Shown here one piece after another: positions 7,353 to 18,218 of a stretch of DNA of 64,000 nucleotides (within the stretch, counting starts at the first letter, position 1; each line of letters starts with the position of its first letter). The notes beneath the pieces are model-generated. The model was given only the letters and a program-made list of their open reading frames with translations, made no database searches and was not told where the DNA came from. The stretch spans positions 288,224-352,223 of the forward strand of contig NZ_SOAV01000006.1 in the NCBI RefSeq assembly GCF_004364245.1. Reading direction: 5' to 3'. Source of the stretch: Streptomyces sp. BK208. GTDB lineage: Bacteria > Actinomycetota > Actinomycetes > Streptomycetales > Streptomycetaceae. The position numbers were made by a program, and so were the translations under genes.

Positions 7353-8210
7353 GTGAGTGACGAAGTTGAGGCCGGGTTCGTGCGGGTGCGGCTGGATCTC
7401 TCCTACGACGGGAGCGAGTTCTCCGGGTGGGCCAAGCAGGCCGGGGGGCGGCGGACCGTGCAGGGGGAGATCGAGGACGCGCTGCGGACGGTCACCCGGT
7501 CGCGGGAGACGTACGAGCTGACGGTCGCCGGGCGGACCGACGCGGGCGTGCACGCGCGGGGACAGGTCGCCCACGTCGATCTGCCGCGCGAGGTGTGGGC
7601 CGAGCACCACGTGAAGCTGCTCAAGCGGCTCGCCGGGCGGCTGCCGAGGGACGTGCGGGTCTGGGCGCTCAGGGAGGCGCCGAGCGGGTTCAACGCCCGG
7701 TTCTCGGCGGTCTGGCGGCGCTACGCCTACCGGGTCACCGACAACCCCGGCGGTGTCGACCCGCTGCTGCGCGGGCACGTGCTGTGGCACGACTGGCCGC
7801 TCGACGTGGACGCCATGAACGAGGCCGCCCGCGGACTGCTGGGCGAGCACGACTTCGCCGCCTACTGCAAGAAGCGCGAGGGGGCGACCACCATCCGGAC
7901 GCTGCAGGAGCTGAGCCTGGTGCGGGGCGAGGAGGACGGGATCGTCACCGCCACCGTGCGGGCCGACGCCTTCTGCCACAACATGGTGCGTTCCCTGATC
8001 GGCGCCCTGCTGTTCGTCGGAGACGGCCACCGGGCGCCGGACTGGCCGGCGAAGGTGCTCGCCGCGGGCGTACGGGACTCGGCCGTGCACGTCGTACGGC
8101 CGCACGGGCTGACGCTCGAGGAGGTCGGCTACCCGGCCGACGAGCTGCTGGCGGCCCGGAACAAGGAGGCGCGCAACAAGCGGTCGCTGCCGGGAGCCGG
8201 CTGCTGCTGA
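7353..8210 (+). CDS. truA: tRNA pseudouridine(38-40) synthase TruA
   Basis: Isomerises uridines 38-40 in the tRNA anticodon stem-loop. The 285-residue protein has the RLDLSYDGSEFSGWAKQ opening and the catalytic-Asp motif AGRTDAGVHARGQ (about residues 57-69). It also has FSAVWRRYAYRV, LLGEHDFAAYCKK and the C-terminal FCHNMVRSLIGALL box. The GTG start follows the rplQ terminator. A weak GAGG lies upstream. It converges on the next gene with only 9 bp between stops. Confidence 0.96.
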   Translation: MSDEVEAGFVRVRLDLSYDGSEFSGWAKQAGGRRTVQGEIEDALRTVTRSRETYELTVAGRTDAGVHARGQVAHVDLPREVWAEHHVKLLKRLAGRLPRDVRVWALREAPSGFNARFSAVWRRYAYRVTDNPGGVDPLLRGHVLWHDWPLDVDAMNEAARGLLGEHDFAAYCKKREGATTIRTLQELSLVRGEEDGIVTATVRADAFCHNMVRSLIGALLFVGDGHRAPDWPAKVLAAGVRDSAVHVVRPHGLTLEEVGYPADELLAARNKEARNKRSLPGAGCC

Positions 8211-8219
8211 GGGGCGGCG

Positions 8220-9128
8220 TCAGCCCTCTGCCGCCGCCGACGCCTGGGCCTCGCCGCGTCGGCGGATCTGCCGGAAGGCGAACTCGGCCAGGTCGTCACC
8301 GGCGCGGAAGACGCCGGTGGACTTCTCCGTGACGTCCTTGCCGTTCGTGAAACCGGCGACGGTGAAGTAGGCGTAGCGGCCGTAGGAGTTGGTGGTGGAG
8401 CGGCAGACCGCACCGGTGCAGAAGGACTTGACGCCGCCACCGGACACGGAGCGCACGATGCTCTTCTTGTCGGCTTCCTTCTTCGCCTTCGCGGCCTGCG
8501 CCTCGGTGTCGAAGACGGCCACGCCGACGGTGACGGCGGTGTCGCCGTTGGTGTAGGTGACGCGGATCAGACGCGTGCACCTGTTGGTGTCGAGGACCTT
8601 CGGCAGGGTGCCCTGGGCGGCGGAGCCGCAGGTGCGGGTGTCGGCCGTCGGGCCCTTCTTGTAGACCGTCTCGCCCATGGTCAGCTGGGTGCCGGGGAAG
8701 AGCAGGTCCGGGCTGAGCGGTGCCTTGTCCTTCTTGACGCTGGAGACGAAGTCCTTCGGGTCCAGCGGCGGCGGCGCGCTGGTCGGGGCGAAGGACGGCT
8801 GGGTGGCCGTGGCGCTGGGTATGTCCGCCGTCGAGGGGAGCTGCGAGGAGGGGCTGTCGGAGGCCTGGCCGGAGCCGTTCGCGGAGACGACGGCCACGGC
8901 GACGGCACCGGCTATCGCCACGGTGGCCAGCGCCCCGCCGCCTATGAAGAGCAGCCGGCGGCGCTTGGCGCGGGCCTCGGAGGCCTCGGCGAGGGCGGCC
9001 CAGTCCGGCGTGTTGTCACCGTTGCCGCTGTTCCAGGGCTGCTGCGGCTGCGACTGCTGCTGCGGCTGCTGCGATTGCGGTTTCCAGGGATCCCACTGCG
9101 ACTGAGGTCCCCCTTGCCCATAGCTCAT
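8220..9128 (-). CDS. Secreted/membrane-anchored protein of unknown function with Gln-rich N-terminus
   Basis: A 302-residue protein that I do not recognise as a characterised family. The cytoplasmic N-terminus is Gln/Pro-rich (residues 5-35). One membrane segment follows (about 57-80, LLFIGGGALATVAIAGAVAVAVV), then a Ser/Pro linker. The extracytoplasmic domain (about 125-285) has four Cys (RTCGS, NRCTR, SFCTG, VCRST), plausibly two disulfides. The start at 9128 is preferred over 9137: a leaderless -10 (TAAGAT, 9136-9141 minus strand) lies 7 nt before this ATG. It is divergent from the next gene, with 74 bp between start codons. Confidence 0.8.
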   Translation of the reverse strand: MSYGQGGPQSQWDPWKPQSQQPQQQSQPQQPWNSGNGDNTPDWAALAEASEARAKRRRLLFIGGGALATVAIAGAVAVAVVSANGSGQASDSPSSQLPSTADIPSATATQPSFAPTSAPPPLDPKDFVSSVKKDKAPLSPDLLFPGTQLTMGETVYKKGPTADTRTCGSAAQGTLPKVLDTNRCTRLIRVTYTNGDTAVTVGVAVFDTEAQAAKAKKEADKKSIVRSVSGGGVKSFCTGAVCRSTTNSYGRYAYFTVAGFTNGKDVTEKSTGVFRAGDDLAEFAFRQIRRRGEAQASAAAEG

Positions 9129-9202
9129 GGGCCGCATCTTAGACGTGCCGACGGGCGTGCTGGTGCGCGTACTTGAGGGCCTCAGGGCCTAGCGTTCCGT
9201 TC

Positions 9203-10408
9203 ATGCGGACGGGCAAAAGCGACATCTCCGGGTGGTTGGTGCGACCGGCGGGACGGCATCTGTGGGCGGTGCTCGTGACGGTGCTGGCGGCGTCCGCCGC
9301 GCACGCGGCGCGGGTGACCCCGGACGGCGGGATGGACAACGCGATCGTCGTGCGGGCCGCCCGCACCTGGCTGGACGGCGGCTCCCCGTACGACGATCCG
9401 CACTTCCTCTACCTGCCGAGCGCCGTGCTGGCCGCCGTGCCGCAGGCCCTGCTGCCCGGGGCGGTGCTGCGGGTGCTGGTGCCGTGCGCGGTGACCGTCC
9501 TGCTGGCGCTGGCCTGGGCCTGCGCGCTGCTCCTGCACCGGGTGCCGCTCGGCAGCCGGCTCGCGGCCCTCGGGCTGACCGGGCTGGCGCTGGGCTTCGC
9601 GCCGTTCGGGCACCTGGTGCGGCTCGGCAACTGGACGGTGACGGCGACGGTGGCGCTGCCGCTGGCCCTGCTGATGGCGAGCCGGGGACGCTGGACGGGC
9701 GCGGGCGCGGTCATCGGCGCGGCCGTGGCGCTCAAGCCGCTGCTCGCGCCGGTCGTCCTGCTCTTCCTTTTCGCCGGCCGGTGGCGGGCGCTGGCCGCGG
9801 CCGTCCTGGTGCCCGCGCTGGCCTCCGCCGCGGCGGCGCTGGCGATGCCCGACCCGGCGGGCTTCTTCACCCGCACCCTGCCCTTCCTGCTGCACGGCGA
9901 CGACGGCTTCGTACGGCTCTACGAGGCCTCCCCGGCGGCCGTGCTGCCCCGGCTCGGGGTGCCTCCGGCGCTCGCGCAGGGGCTCGCGGTGGCGGCGGCC
10001 TGCGCCGGGGTGCTGTGCGCGTACCGGCGCTGGAGGCGCGCCGACCCCGGTCCGCTGCGGCTCGCGGAGACCGGCGCGGGGCTGATGCTCTCGGCGTTCC
10101 TGATCTCCAGGCCGTCCTACGACCACTACCTCCTGGTCGCCCTGCCGCTGCTGCTCGCCGGCCTGCCGTACGCCGGGTCGGTGGCCCGCGGGGTGTGGTT
10201 CTGGGTCGCACTGGTGCCCCAGGCACCGGGGCTGACCTGGCCCTGGCTGGAGGGGGAGCGGCGGCGGGCCTTCCGGGACGCGTTCACGCTGTGCGTCCTC
10301 GCGGTGACGGTGGCCCGGCAGGCCGGGACCGCCCCGGCGGGCGCCGGGGAGCGTGTGCCCCCGGGGCGGGCGCCGGAGCCGGAGCGGGCCCCCGCGGCTC
10401 CGTTTTGA
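9203..10408 (+). CDS. GT87/DUF2029-type polytopic glycosyltransferase-like protein
   Basis: A 401-residue protein with about nine to ten hydrophobic segments. Early in the protein are DGGMDNAIVVRAARTWLDGGSPYDD and FLYLPSAVLAAVPQ, which fit the polyprenyl-phosphate-mannose-dependent alpha-mannosyltransferase-like family (DUF2029, GT-C fold). Family members act on the outer face of the membrane in lipoglycan or cell-wall glycan synthesis; the substrate here is unknown. The ATG at 9203 is chosen over an in-frame TTG 10 codons upstream because TAGCGT (9190-9195) lies 7 nt before it, as in leaderless Streptomyces transcripts. Its 3' end overlaps the rplM promoter. Confidence 0.75.
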   Translation: MRTGKSDISGWLVRPAGRHLWAVLVTVLAASAAHAARVTPDGGMDNAIVVRAARTWLDGGSPYDDPHFLYLPSAVLAAVPQALLPGAVLRVLVPCAVTVLLALAWACALLLHRVPLGSRLAALGLTGLALGFAPFGHLVRLGNWTVTATVALPLALLMASRGRWTGAGAVIGAAVALKPLLAPVVLLFLFAGRWRALAAAVLVPALASAAAALAMPDPAGFFTRTLPFLLHGDDGFVRLYEASPAAVLPRLGVPPALAQGLAVAAACAGVLCAYRRWRRADPGPLRLAETGAGLMLSAFLISRPSYDHYLLVALPLLLAGLPYAGSVARGVWFWVALVPQAPGLTWPWLEGERRRAFRDAFTLCVLAVTVARQAGTAPAGAGERVPPGRAPEPERAPAAPF

Positions 10409-10434
10409 CCGGGCCGCCGGGGCCCGGGTATTCT
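10405..10434 (+). promoter_or_regulatory. Vegetative-type promoter of rplM-rpsI
   Basis: TTGACC (10405-10410) and TATTCT (10429-10434) are separated by 18 bp, a near-consensus HrdB-type promoter. The -35 overlaps the stop codon of the preceding gene. Transcription would start near 10441, giving a leader of about 175 nt before rplM. The leader contains CGGTCCACCGGGACCG-type pairing and could hold an L13 autoregulatory structure, which I cannot confirm. Confidence 0.75.
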
Positions 10435-10615
10435 GCACAGCTGTATGTGTATTGGCTTGCTCATTCTCACGTGAGGGGCCCTTACACCGGTCCACCGGGA
10501 CCGATGACCAGCGATCTGCACGCGGTTTGCGTCACCGCGGTGCGGTCAGGGCTGTCGTGATCGTCTTCGGTGACCATGTCAGGACCACTCACTGAAGAAG
10601 CGAAGGCTACGAACC

Positions 10616-11059
10616 GTGCGTACGTACAGCCCCAAGCCCGGCGATGTGACGCGCCAGTGGCACGTCATCGACGCTCAGGACGTCGTCCTGGGTCGTCTGG
10701 CCACCACTGCCGCCTCCATCCTGCGCGGCAAGCACAAGCCGATCTACGCGCCCCACGTCGACACCGGTGACTTCGTCATCATCATCAACGCCGACAAGGT
10801 GCACCTCTCCGGCAACAAGCGGACCCAGAAGATGGCGTACCGCCACTCCGGCTACCCGGGCGGTCTGCGCTCCGTGCGCTATGACGAGCTGCTGGACAAG
10901 AACCCGGAGAAGGCCATCGAGAAGGCCGTCAAGGGCATGCTCCCGAAGAACTCCCTGGGCCGTCAGATGCTCTCGAAGCTGAAGGTCTACAAGGGTGACC
11001 AGCACCCGCACGGCGCGCAGCAGCCGCAGCCGTTCGAGATCACCCAGGTCGCGCAGTAG
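10616..11059 (+). CDS. rplM: 50S ribosomal protein L13
   Basis: A 147-residue early-assembly protein of the large subunit. It starts MRTYSPKPGDVTRQWHVIDA and has the L13 segments VLGRLATTAASILRGKHKP and GDFVIIINADKVHLSGNK. The GKM-type signature appears as AIEKAVKGMLPKNSLGR. GTG start, with GAAGG at 10 nt spacing. It forms a two-gene operon with rpsI 42 bp downstream, as in most bacteria. Confidence 0.98.
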   Translation: MRTYSPKPGDVTRQWHVIDAQDVVLGRLATTAASILRGKHKPIYAPHVDTGDFVIIINADKVHLSGNKRTQKMAYRHSGYPGGLRSVRYDELLDKNPEKAIEKAVKGMLPKNSLGRQMLSKLKVYKGDQHPHGAQQPQPFEITQVAQ

Positions 11060-11101
11060 TTCCGGCCACCCTTTAAGACTGAAGAGAATCTGAGGAGCAT
11101 C

Positions 11102-11614
11102 GTGGCCGAGACCACTCCCGAGCAGCCGCTCGAAGAGATCGACATCGACAGCTACACCACCGAGTCCGAGGTCCCCGTCGAGGGTGACTACACCTCGGAG
11201 TCCATGGCCTCCGCGTTCGGCGAGCCCCAGCCGGCCGCCGGCCTGGGCCGCCGCAAGAACGCCATCGCCCGCGTCCGGATCGTCCCGGGCACCGGCAAGT
11301 GGAAGGTCAACGGGCGCACGCTCGAGGACTACTTCCCGAACAAGGTGCACCAGCAGGAAGTCAACGAGCCCTTCAAGGTGCTCGAGCTCGACAACCGCTA
11401 CGACGTCATCGCCCGCATCTCGGGTGGCGGCGTCTCCGGTCAGGCCGGTGCGCTCCGTCTCGGTGTCGCCCGCGCGCTGAACGAGGCCGACGTGGACAAC
11501 AACCGCGGCGCGCTCAAGAAGGCCGGTTACCTCAAGCGCGACGACCGTGCGGTCGAGCGGAAGAAGGCCGGTCTGAAGAAGGCCCGCAAGGCCCCGCAGT
11601 ACAGCAAGCGCTAA
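11102..11614 (+). CDS. rpsI: 30S ribosomal protein S9
   Basis: A 170-residue S9. An acidic N-terminal extension of about 45 residues (MAETTPEQPLEEIDIDSYTT...) is typical of actinobacteria. The conserved domain starts GLGRRKNAIARVRIVPGTG and ends with the basic tail KKARKAPQYSKR, whose last Arg reaches the P-site tRNA. GAGGAG precedes the GTG start by 5 nt. Confidence 0.98.
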   Translation: MAETTPEQPLEEIDIDSYTTESEVPVEGDYTSESMASAFGEPQPAAGLGRRKNAIARVRIVPGTGKWKVNGRTLEDYFPNKVHQQEVNEPFKVLELDNRYDVIARISGGGVSGQAGALRLGVARALNEADVDNNRGALKKAGYLKRDDRAVERKKAGLKKARKAPQYSKR

Positions 11615-11637
11615 GCTTCGCTGCCTGTACTCCGAAC

Positions 11638-11674
11638 GCCCCGGCGGCACGCCACTGTGCTGTCGGGGCATTCG
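11638..11674 (+). terminator. Terminator after rpsI
   Basis: GCCCCGGCGGCA pairs with TGCTGTCGGGGC (12 bp, two wobbles) over an 8-nt loop and is followed by ATTCGTTT. It ends the rplM-rpsI unit 23 nt past the stop. Confidence 0.8.
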
Positions 11675-11831
11675 TTTATCCCAGCCGTTGGGCGTATAAC
11701 GGCACAAGACGTTCTAAGGCTTATGTGATCGTTGGTCGGGTGCTGTGCGCCCGGGTCTTCGGGAGCGCCGGCTGCGTGGGTCGCGCTCATCGGCAGCCGC
11801 TCCCGGAATTGACGTTTCCTCAGGAGGACAA

Positions 11832-13190
11832 GTGGGACGACTCTTCGGCACGGACGGCGTGCGCGGTGTCGCCAACGCGGATCTGACGGCCGAGCTGGCG
11901 CTGGGCCTCTCCGTCGCCGCGGCGCACGTACTGGCCGAGGCGGGCACCTTCGCCGGGCACCGGGCGACCGCGGTGGTCGGCCGGGACCCGCGCGCCTCCG
12001 GGGAGTTCCTGGAGGCGGCGGTGGTCGCGGGTCTGGCCAGCGCCGGCGTGGACGTGCTGCGGGTCGGCGTGCTGCCGACGCCCGCGGTGGCCCACCTGAC
12101 CGGCGCGCTCGGCGCCGACCTCGGCGTGATGCTGTCCGCCAGCCACAACGCCATGCCCGACAACGGCATCAAGTTCTTCGCCCGCGGCGGCCACAAGCTC
12201 GCCGACGAGCTGGAGGACCGCATCGAGTCCGTCTACGCCGAGCACCGCACCGGCGCCCCCTGGGACCGCCCGACCGGCGCCGGCGTGGGCCGCGTCCGCG
12301 ACTACGACGAGGGGCTCGACCAGTACGTCGCCCACCTCGTCGGTGTCCTGCCGAACCGTCTCGACGGGCTGAAGATCGTCCTCGACGAGGCGCACGGCGC
12401 GGCCTCCCGGGTCTCCCCGGAGGCGTTCGCACGGGCCGGGGCCGAGCTGGTCACCATCGGCGCGGTGCCCGACGGCCTCAACATCAACGACGGCTGCGGC
12501 TCCACCCACCTCGACCTGCTCAAGGCCGCCGTCGTCGAGCACGGCGCCGACCTCGGCATCGCCCACGACGGCGACGCCGACCGCTGCCTGGCCGTGGACC
12601 ACACCGGCGCGGAGGTGGACGGCGACCAGATCCTCGCCGTGCTGGCGCTCGCGATGCGGGAGCGGGACGCGCTGCGCTCGGACACCGTCGTCGCGACCGT
12701 CATGTCCAACCTGGGCTTCAGGCTCGCCATGGAGCGCGAGGGCATCCGGTTCGCGCAGACCGGCGTCGGCGACCGGTACGTGCTGGAGGAGATGAAGCAG
12801 CACGGCTACGCCCTGGGCGGCGAGCAGTCCGGCCACGTCATCATCCTCGACCACGCCACCACCGGCGACGGCACGCTGACCGGCCTGATGCTGGCGGCGC
12901 GGGTCGCGCAGACCGGCCGTACGCTGCGGGACCTCGCGTCGGTGATGGAGCGGCTGCCGCAGGTGCTGGTGAACGTGCCGGACGTGGACAAGTCGCGGGT
13001 GACGACCTCCGCCGAGCTGGCCGCCGCGGTGTCCGAGGCGGAGCGGGAGCTGGGGAGCACGGGGCGGGTGCTGCTGCGTCCCTCCGGGACGGAGCCGCTC
13101 GTTCGGGTGATGGTGGAGGCCGCCGACATCGAGCAGGCCCGGTCTGTCGCCGGGCGGTTGGCCGATGTGGTGAAGTCTGCGCTGGGTTAA
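11832..13190 (+). CDS. glmM: Phosphoglucosamine mutase
   Basis: Converts glucosamine-6-phosphate to glucosamine-1-phosphate for UDP-GlcNAc, and hence peptidoglycan, synthesis. The 452-residue protein begins MGRLFGTDGVRGVAN. The phosphoserine loop LSASHNAMPDNGIKFF (Ser about residue 104) and the metal loop HDGDADRC are present, as is the substrate loop GGEQSGHVI. The phosphate-binding RPSGTEPLVRVM is near the C-terminus. The GTG at 11832, with CAGGAGGACAA just upstream, is chosen over an in-frame codon 29 residues earlier. It is functionally paired with glmS at 16371, one step earlier in the same pathway. Confidence 0.97.
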   Translation: MGRLFGTDGVRGVANADLTAELALGLSVAAAHVLAEAGTFAGHRATAVVGRDPRASGEFLEAAVVAGLASAGVDVLRVGVLPTPAVAHLTGALGADLGVMLSASHNAMPDNGIKFFARGGHKLADELEDRIESVYAEHRTGAPWDRPTGAGVGRVRDYDEGLDQYVAHLVGVLPNRLDGLKIVLDEAHGAASRVSPEAFARAGAELVTIGAVPDGLNINDGCGSTHLDLLKAAVVEHGADLGIAHDGDADRCLAVDHTGAEVDGDQILAVLALAMRERDALRSDTVVATVMSNLGFRLAMEREGIRFAQTGVGDRYVLEEMKQHGYALGGEQSGHVIILDHATTGDGTLTGLMLAARVAQTGRTLRDLASVMERLPQVLVNVPDVDKSRVTTSAELAAAVSEAERELGSTGRVLLRPSGTEPLVRVMVEAADIEQARSVAGRLADVVKSALG

Positions 13191-13226
13191 GAGCCGTTGA
13201 CGGGTTCGGGGTGGGGGTTCTGCGCG

Positions 13227-13280
13227 TTGCGGGCTGCGGGTTTCGCTGTGGCTTGTCGCGCAGTTCCCCGCGCCCCTCAG
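13227..13280. repeat. Dispersed Streptomyces intergenic repeat (CGCAGTTCCCCGCGCCCC type)
   Basis: TTGTCGCGCAGTTCCCCG followed by CGCCCCTCAG is a motif I recognise as scattered between genes in many Streptomyces. A diverged copy lies at 36438-36477. It sits between the convergent genes glmM and the DUF389 gene and may act as a bidirectional RNA hairpin. Confidence 0.6.
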
Positions 13281-13290
13281 GTGAGTCTCC

Positions 13291-14241
13291 TCATCCGGCG
13301 TTGTCGGGTTTGGTCAGCCGGTTGCGCTGAGTCGACCACAACGCCTTCTGGGTCAGGAGGGTGAGGGTTCCGGCCACCACGATGCCCGCCAGGTTGAGCA
13401 GGAGCTGTTCGGAGGAGCCCACCGTCTGGGTGGTGTCGCCGAAGCTCAGGGCGACGGCGGCGTTCGCGGCGGCCGGGACCGTGGTGACCGAGATGGCGAC
13501 GCCCACCAGGGCGCCGGACTTCGCCGACGTCAGGGACAGCGTGCCCGCGATGCCGGCGAGGACCGCCACCACGAAGGAGAAGGCGTCCGGGGCGTAGACG
13601 AAGCCGGTGTTGGGCCGGTCGCCCTCCAGCTTGCCCTCGGTGAACAGGCCGAGGGCGGCCATGACCCAGCTGAAGCCCACCGTCACCGCCATCGCCACCG
13701 CGAAGCCCACCAGCAGGGCGGTCAGCGAGCGCAGGGCCAGCCGCGGGGCGCGCTGGACGATCGCCGTGCAGATCCCGGCGAGCGGACCGAACTCCGGGCC
13801 GACGGCCATCGCGCCGACGATCAGGATCGCGTTGTCGAGGACGACACCGCAGGCCGCGATCATCGTGGCCAGGGTGATGAAGGCGAGGTAGGTGACGGAG
13901 AGCGTCGACTCCTCGTGCGTCGCCTCCTCCAGCTGTTCCCACAGCACCGCGTCGGCGCCCTCGCCGGGTGTGTCCCGTTCCGCCTTGTCGGCACGCTCGG
14001 ACAGGGACAGGTCGATGTTCTCGGCGGTGATGGCGCCGCTGCTGTCGAGGCCCAACGCCCGCAGGCGGTTGATGAGTTCGTCACCCGCCTCGCGGGCCAC
14101 GTCGCACATGACGACGTCGCCCTCGGGTTCGCGGGCGGCGCCCGGCAGGACGACGAGGTGGGTGGTGCCGACCGTACGGTCGATCAGGCGGACCACCTCG
14201 TCGGTGCGGTCGGCCGGAGTGATCAGGCGCAGATGCAGCAT
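13291..14241 (-). CDS. DUF389 family membrane protein
   Basis: A 316-residue protein of the DUF389 (TIGR00341-type) family, function unestablished. The N-terminal ~110 residues are soluble (MLHLRLITPADRTDEVVRLI...). Six to seven membrane segments follow, with the family hallmark LATMIAACGVVLDNAILIVGAMAVGPEFGPLAGI split over residues ~138-170 and EAKLT-type polar loops between. It lies 44 bp downstream of coaA on the same strand and could be cotranscribed. The family is usually discussed as transporter-like; no substrate is visible. Confidence 0.85.
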   Translation of the reverse strand: MLHLRLITPADRTDEVVRLIDRTVGTTHLVVLPGAAREPEGDVVMCDVAREAGDELINRLRALGLDSSGAITAENIDLSLSERADKAERDTPGEGADAVLWEQLEEATHEESTLSVTYLAFITLATMIAACGVVLDNAILIVGAMAVGPEFGPLAGICTAIVQRAPRLALRSLTALLVGFAVAMAVTVGFSWVMAALGLFTEGKLEGDRPNTGFVYAPDAFSFVVAVLAGIAGTLSLTSAKSGALVGVAISVTTVPAAANAAVALSFGDTTQTVGSSEQLLLNLAGIVVAGTLTLLTQKALWSTQRNRLTKPDNAG

Positions 14242-14285
14242 CCGGTCTTTCTACCGTGCCGCCCGCCCCACGCGCCCCGCCCGTC

Positions 14286-15275
14286 TCACAGCTTGCGCAG
14301 ACTCAGGCGCTGCACCTTGTGGTCGGGGCCCTTGCGCAGGACCAGGGTCGCCCGGCTCCGGGTGGGGGCGACGTTCTCCACCAGGTTGGGCTTGTTGATG
14401 GTGCGCCAGGTGGTGCGGGCGTAGTCGAGGGCCTCCTCCTCCGACACCTGCGTGTACTTGCGGAAGTACGAGGACGGGTTCTGGAAGGCGGTCGCGCGCA
14501 GCTTGCGGAAGCGGTTGAGGTACCAGCGCTCGATGTCCTCGGTACGCGCGTCGACGTACACGCTGAAGTCGAAGTAGTCCGCGAGGCCGACCCTGGTGCG
14601 GCCGTCCTTGCCGGGCAGCGCGGGCTGGAGCACGTTGAGGCCCTCGACGATCAGGATGTCGGGGCGGCGGACGACGAGCCGCTCGTCCGGGACGATGTCG
14701 TAGATGAGGTGGGAGTAGACCGGCGCGGTCACCTCCGCCTTGCCCGCCTTGATGTCGGCGACGAACCGGGTCAGGGCCCGGCGGTCGTACGACTCGGGGA
14801 AGCCCTTGCGCGACATCAGGCCCCGCGCCTCCAGCTCCCGCGTCGGCAGCAGGAAGCCGTCGGTGGTGACCAGCTCCACGCGCGGGTGCTCGGGCCAGCG
14901 GGACAGCAGCGCCTGGAGGAGCCGGGCGACCGTGGACTTGCCGACCGCCACCGAGCCGGCGACCCCTATGACGAAGGGGGTGCCGGACTGGGAGCCCTGC
15001 TCGCCGAGGAACGTGTTGAGCGCGCCGCGCAGGCCGTCGGTGGCGCCGACGTAGAGGTTGAGCAGCCGGGAGAGCGGGAGGTAGATGTCCCGCACCTCGT
15101 CGAGGTCGATGACGTCGCCGAGGCCGCGCAGCTTCTCGACCTCCTCGGCGGTCAGCGGCAGCGGCGTCTTGTCGCGCAGCGCGCTCCACTCGGGGCGGGT
15201 GAGGTCGACGTAGGGAGTCGCCTCCGGCCGCTGCCGGTGGGCGCTCCGGGGAATCGAGGGGACCGGAGAGATCAC
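14286..15275 (-). CDS. coaA: Pantothenate kinase, type I
   Basis: Phosphorylates pantothenate, the first committed step of coenzyme A synthesis. The 329-residue protein has Walker A GSVAVGKST (about residue 112). It also has the TTDGFLLPTRELEARGLMSRKGFPESYD stretch (in two halves, about 140-165), the DILIVEGLNVLQP box and a C-terminal LRKGPDHKVQRLSLRKL. Length matches actinobacterial CoaA. GTG start without an obvious Shine-Dalgarno sequence, so a leaderless mRNA is possible. It pairs logically with acpS at 20910, since ACP maturation consumes CoA. Confidence 0.96.
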   Translation of the reverse strand: MISPVPSIPRSAHRQRPEATPYVDLTRPEWSALRDKTPLPLTAEEVEKLRGLGDVIDLDEVRDIYLPLSRLLNLYVGATDGLRGALNTFLGEQGSQSGTPFVIGVAGSVAVGKSTVARLLQALLSRWPEHPRVELVTTDGFLLPTRELEARGLMSRKGFPESYDRRALTRFVADIKAGKAEVTAPVYSHLIYDIVPDERLVVRRPDILIVEGLNVLQPALPGKDGRTRVGLADYFDFSVYVDARTEDIERWYLNRFRKLRATAFQNPSSYFRKYTQVSEEEALDYARTTWRTINKPNLVENVAPTRSRATLVLRKGPDHKVQRLSLRKL

Positions 15276-15480
15276 AGTCCATTGTTAACGGAGTACGAAC
15301 GGGGCGGCAGGTGGGGTGCGTCACGCCCGCCCGGCCGCGGGGCCCGGAGGTCACGCGGGCGTCACGGTCGGATACCGGGTGGTGCGGTCTTGATCAACTG
15401 TGTGGCGGCTGTGCTTACAGTCTTCGCACGTTTGTGCGGAGTATCCGCCATCTGGAAAACATCTGGAAGAAAGAGCCGAC

Positions 15481-16260
15481 GTGAGACTGTCCGCTGTGCG
15501 CCGTATTGCCCTCGCCTCGTCCGTCGCTACCCTGGCCCTGCTCGCCACCGCGTGCGGCTCCTCGCAGGACGACGGTGACAAGGCGGCAGGTGACGGCAAG
15601 GGCGAGAGCGGCAGTGCCGCCCCGGCGGCCAAGGCGCTCACCGCCGCCGAACTGGAGAAGGCCGTCCTCGCGCAGGCGGACGTCAAGAGCGGCAAGGTCA
15701 CCAAGGTGTCGGCGACGGACGACGTCGCCAAGGACAAGGTGAAGGGCGAGAAGGCCGCGTGCGAGCCGCTCGCCCTCGCCGAGGCGGGCGTGCCGCTCGG
15801 CGAGCCCGCCGCGTCCGTCAAGCGCAGCTGGACGGAGGGGCCGAAGAAGCCGTCCGGGGACGCGAGCACCGAGGAGGAGATCGGCGCCGCGTTCGACCTG
15901 GACAAGGCCCTCGTGACGCTGGCGACGTACGAGGACGGCGGCGCCGAGGCCGTCCTGAAGGACGTGAAGGAGGCGGCCGGCGCGTGCGCGGGCGGTTTCA
16001 CCTTCACCGCGATGGGTGAGAAGGCCCGCGTCGCCAAGGTGGCCGAGGAGACGGCGCCCGGCGGTGCCGACGAGGCGGTCGCGATGACGATGACGATGAC
16101 CGGGGACGACGGCGACGCGTTCCCGGTGAAGGTCTACGTCACCCGCAAGGGCTCCACCGTCGCCTCGTTCACCGTGCTGAACCTGGCCTCCGCCGGCACC
16201 GGCAAGGACTTCCCCTTCCCCACGGAGATCTCCGACGCCCAGCTCGCCAAGCTCGGCTGA
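15481..16260 (+). CDS. Putative lipoprotein of unknown function
   Basis: A 259-residue exported protein. The signal sequence MRLSAVRRIALASSVATLAL leads to the lipobox LATAC (Cys about residue 24) and a Gly/Asp-rich linker. A soluble alpha/beta-type domain (about 50-255) contains two Cys (KAACEP and GACAGG) that could pair. The GTG start at 15481 is preferred to an in-frame codon 27 positions upstream because of GGAAGAAAGAG just before it and the signal peptide beginning here. No enzyme motif is recognised. A clear terminator follows. Confidence 0.8.
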   Translation: MRLSAVRRIALASSVATLALLATACGSSQDDGDKAAGDGKGESGSAAPAAKALTAAELEKAVLAQADVKSGKVTKVSATDDVAKDKVKGEKAACEPLALAEAGVPLGEPAASVKRSWTEGPKKPSGDASTEEEIGAAFDLDKALVTLATYEDGGAEAVLKDVKEAAGACAGGFTFTAMGEKARVAKVAEETAPGGADEAVAMTMTMTGDDGDAFPVKVYVTRKGSTVASFTVLNLASAGTGKDFPFPTEISDAQLAKLG

Positions 16261-16266
16261 CACCGG

Positions 16267-16301
16267 TCCCACCGGGGACGTTCGTACCCCGGTGGGAATT
16301 T
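16267..16301 (+). terminator. Terminator after the lipoprotein gene
   Basis: A perfect 11-bp stem, TCCCACCGGGG / CCCCGGTGGGA, with a 9-nt loop, is followed by ATTT. It isolates glmS from the upstream transcript. Confidence 0.85.
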
Positions 16302-16357
16302 CCGATTTCGGGCACGGGAAGCCCGCCGTGCGGCCGCCGCGCGGACGCTCCTGCTCG

Positions 16358-16363
16358 TAGGCT
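16358..16363 (+). promoter_or_regulatory. -10 of a likely leaderless glmS promoter
   Basis: TAGGCT ends 7 nt before the glmS ATG, and no Shine-Dalgarno sequence lies between. Transcription would start at or next to the A of the start codon. No glmS ribozyme-like segment fits in this short space. Confidence 0.6.
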
Positions 16364-16370
16364 GCCGCTT

Positions 16371-18218
<1,848 letters not shown>

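Noticed and set aside
16261..16370. glmS ribozyme/riboswitch
   Set aside because: The space before glmS is filled by the upstream gene's terminator and a -10 placed 7 nt before the ATG; there is no room for the ribozyme core.
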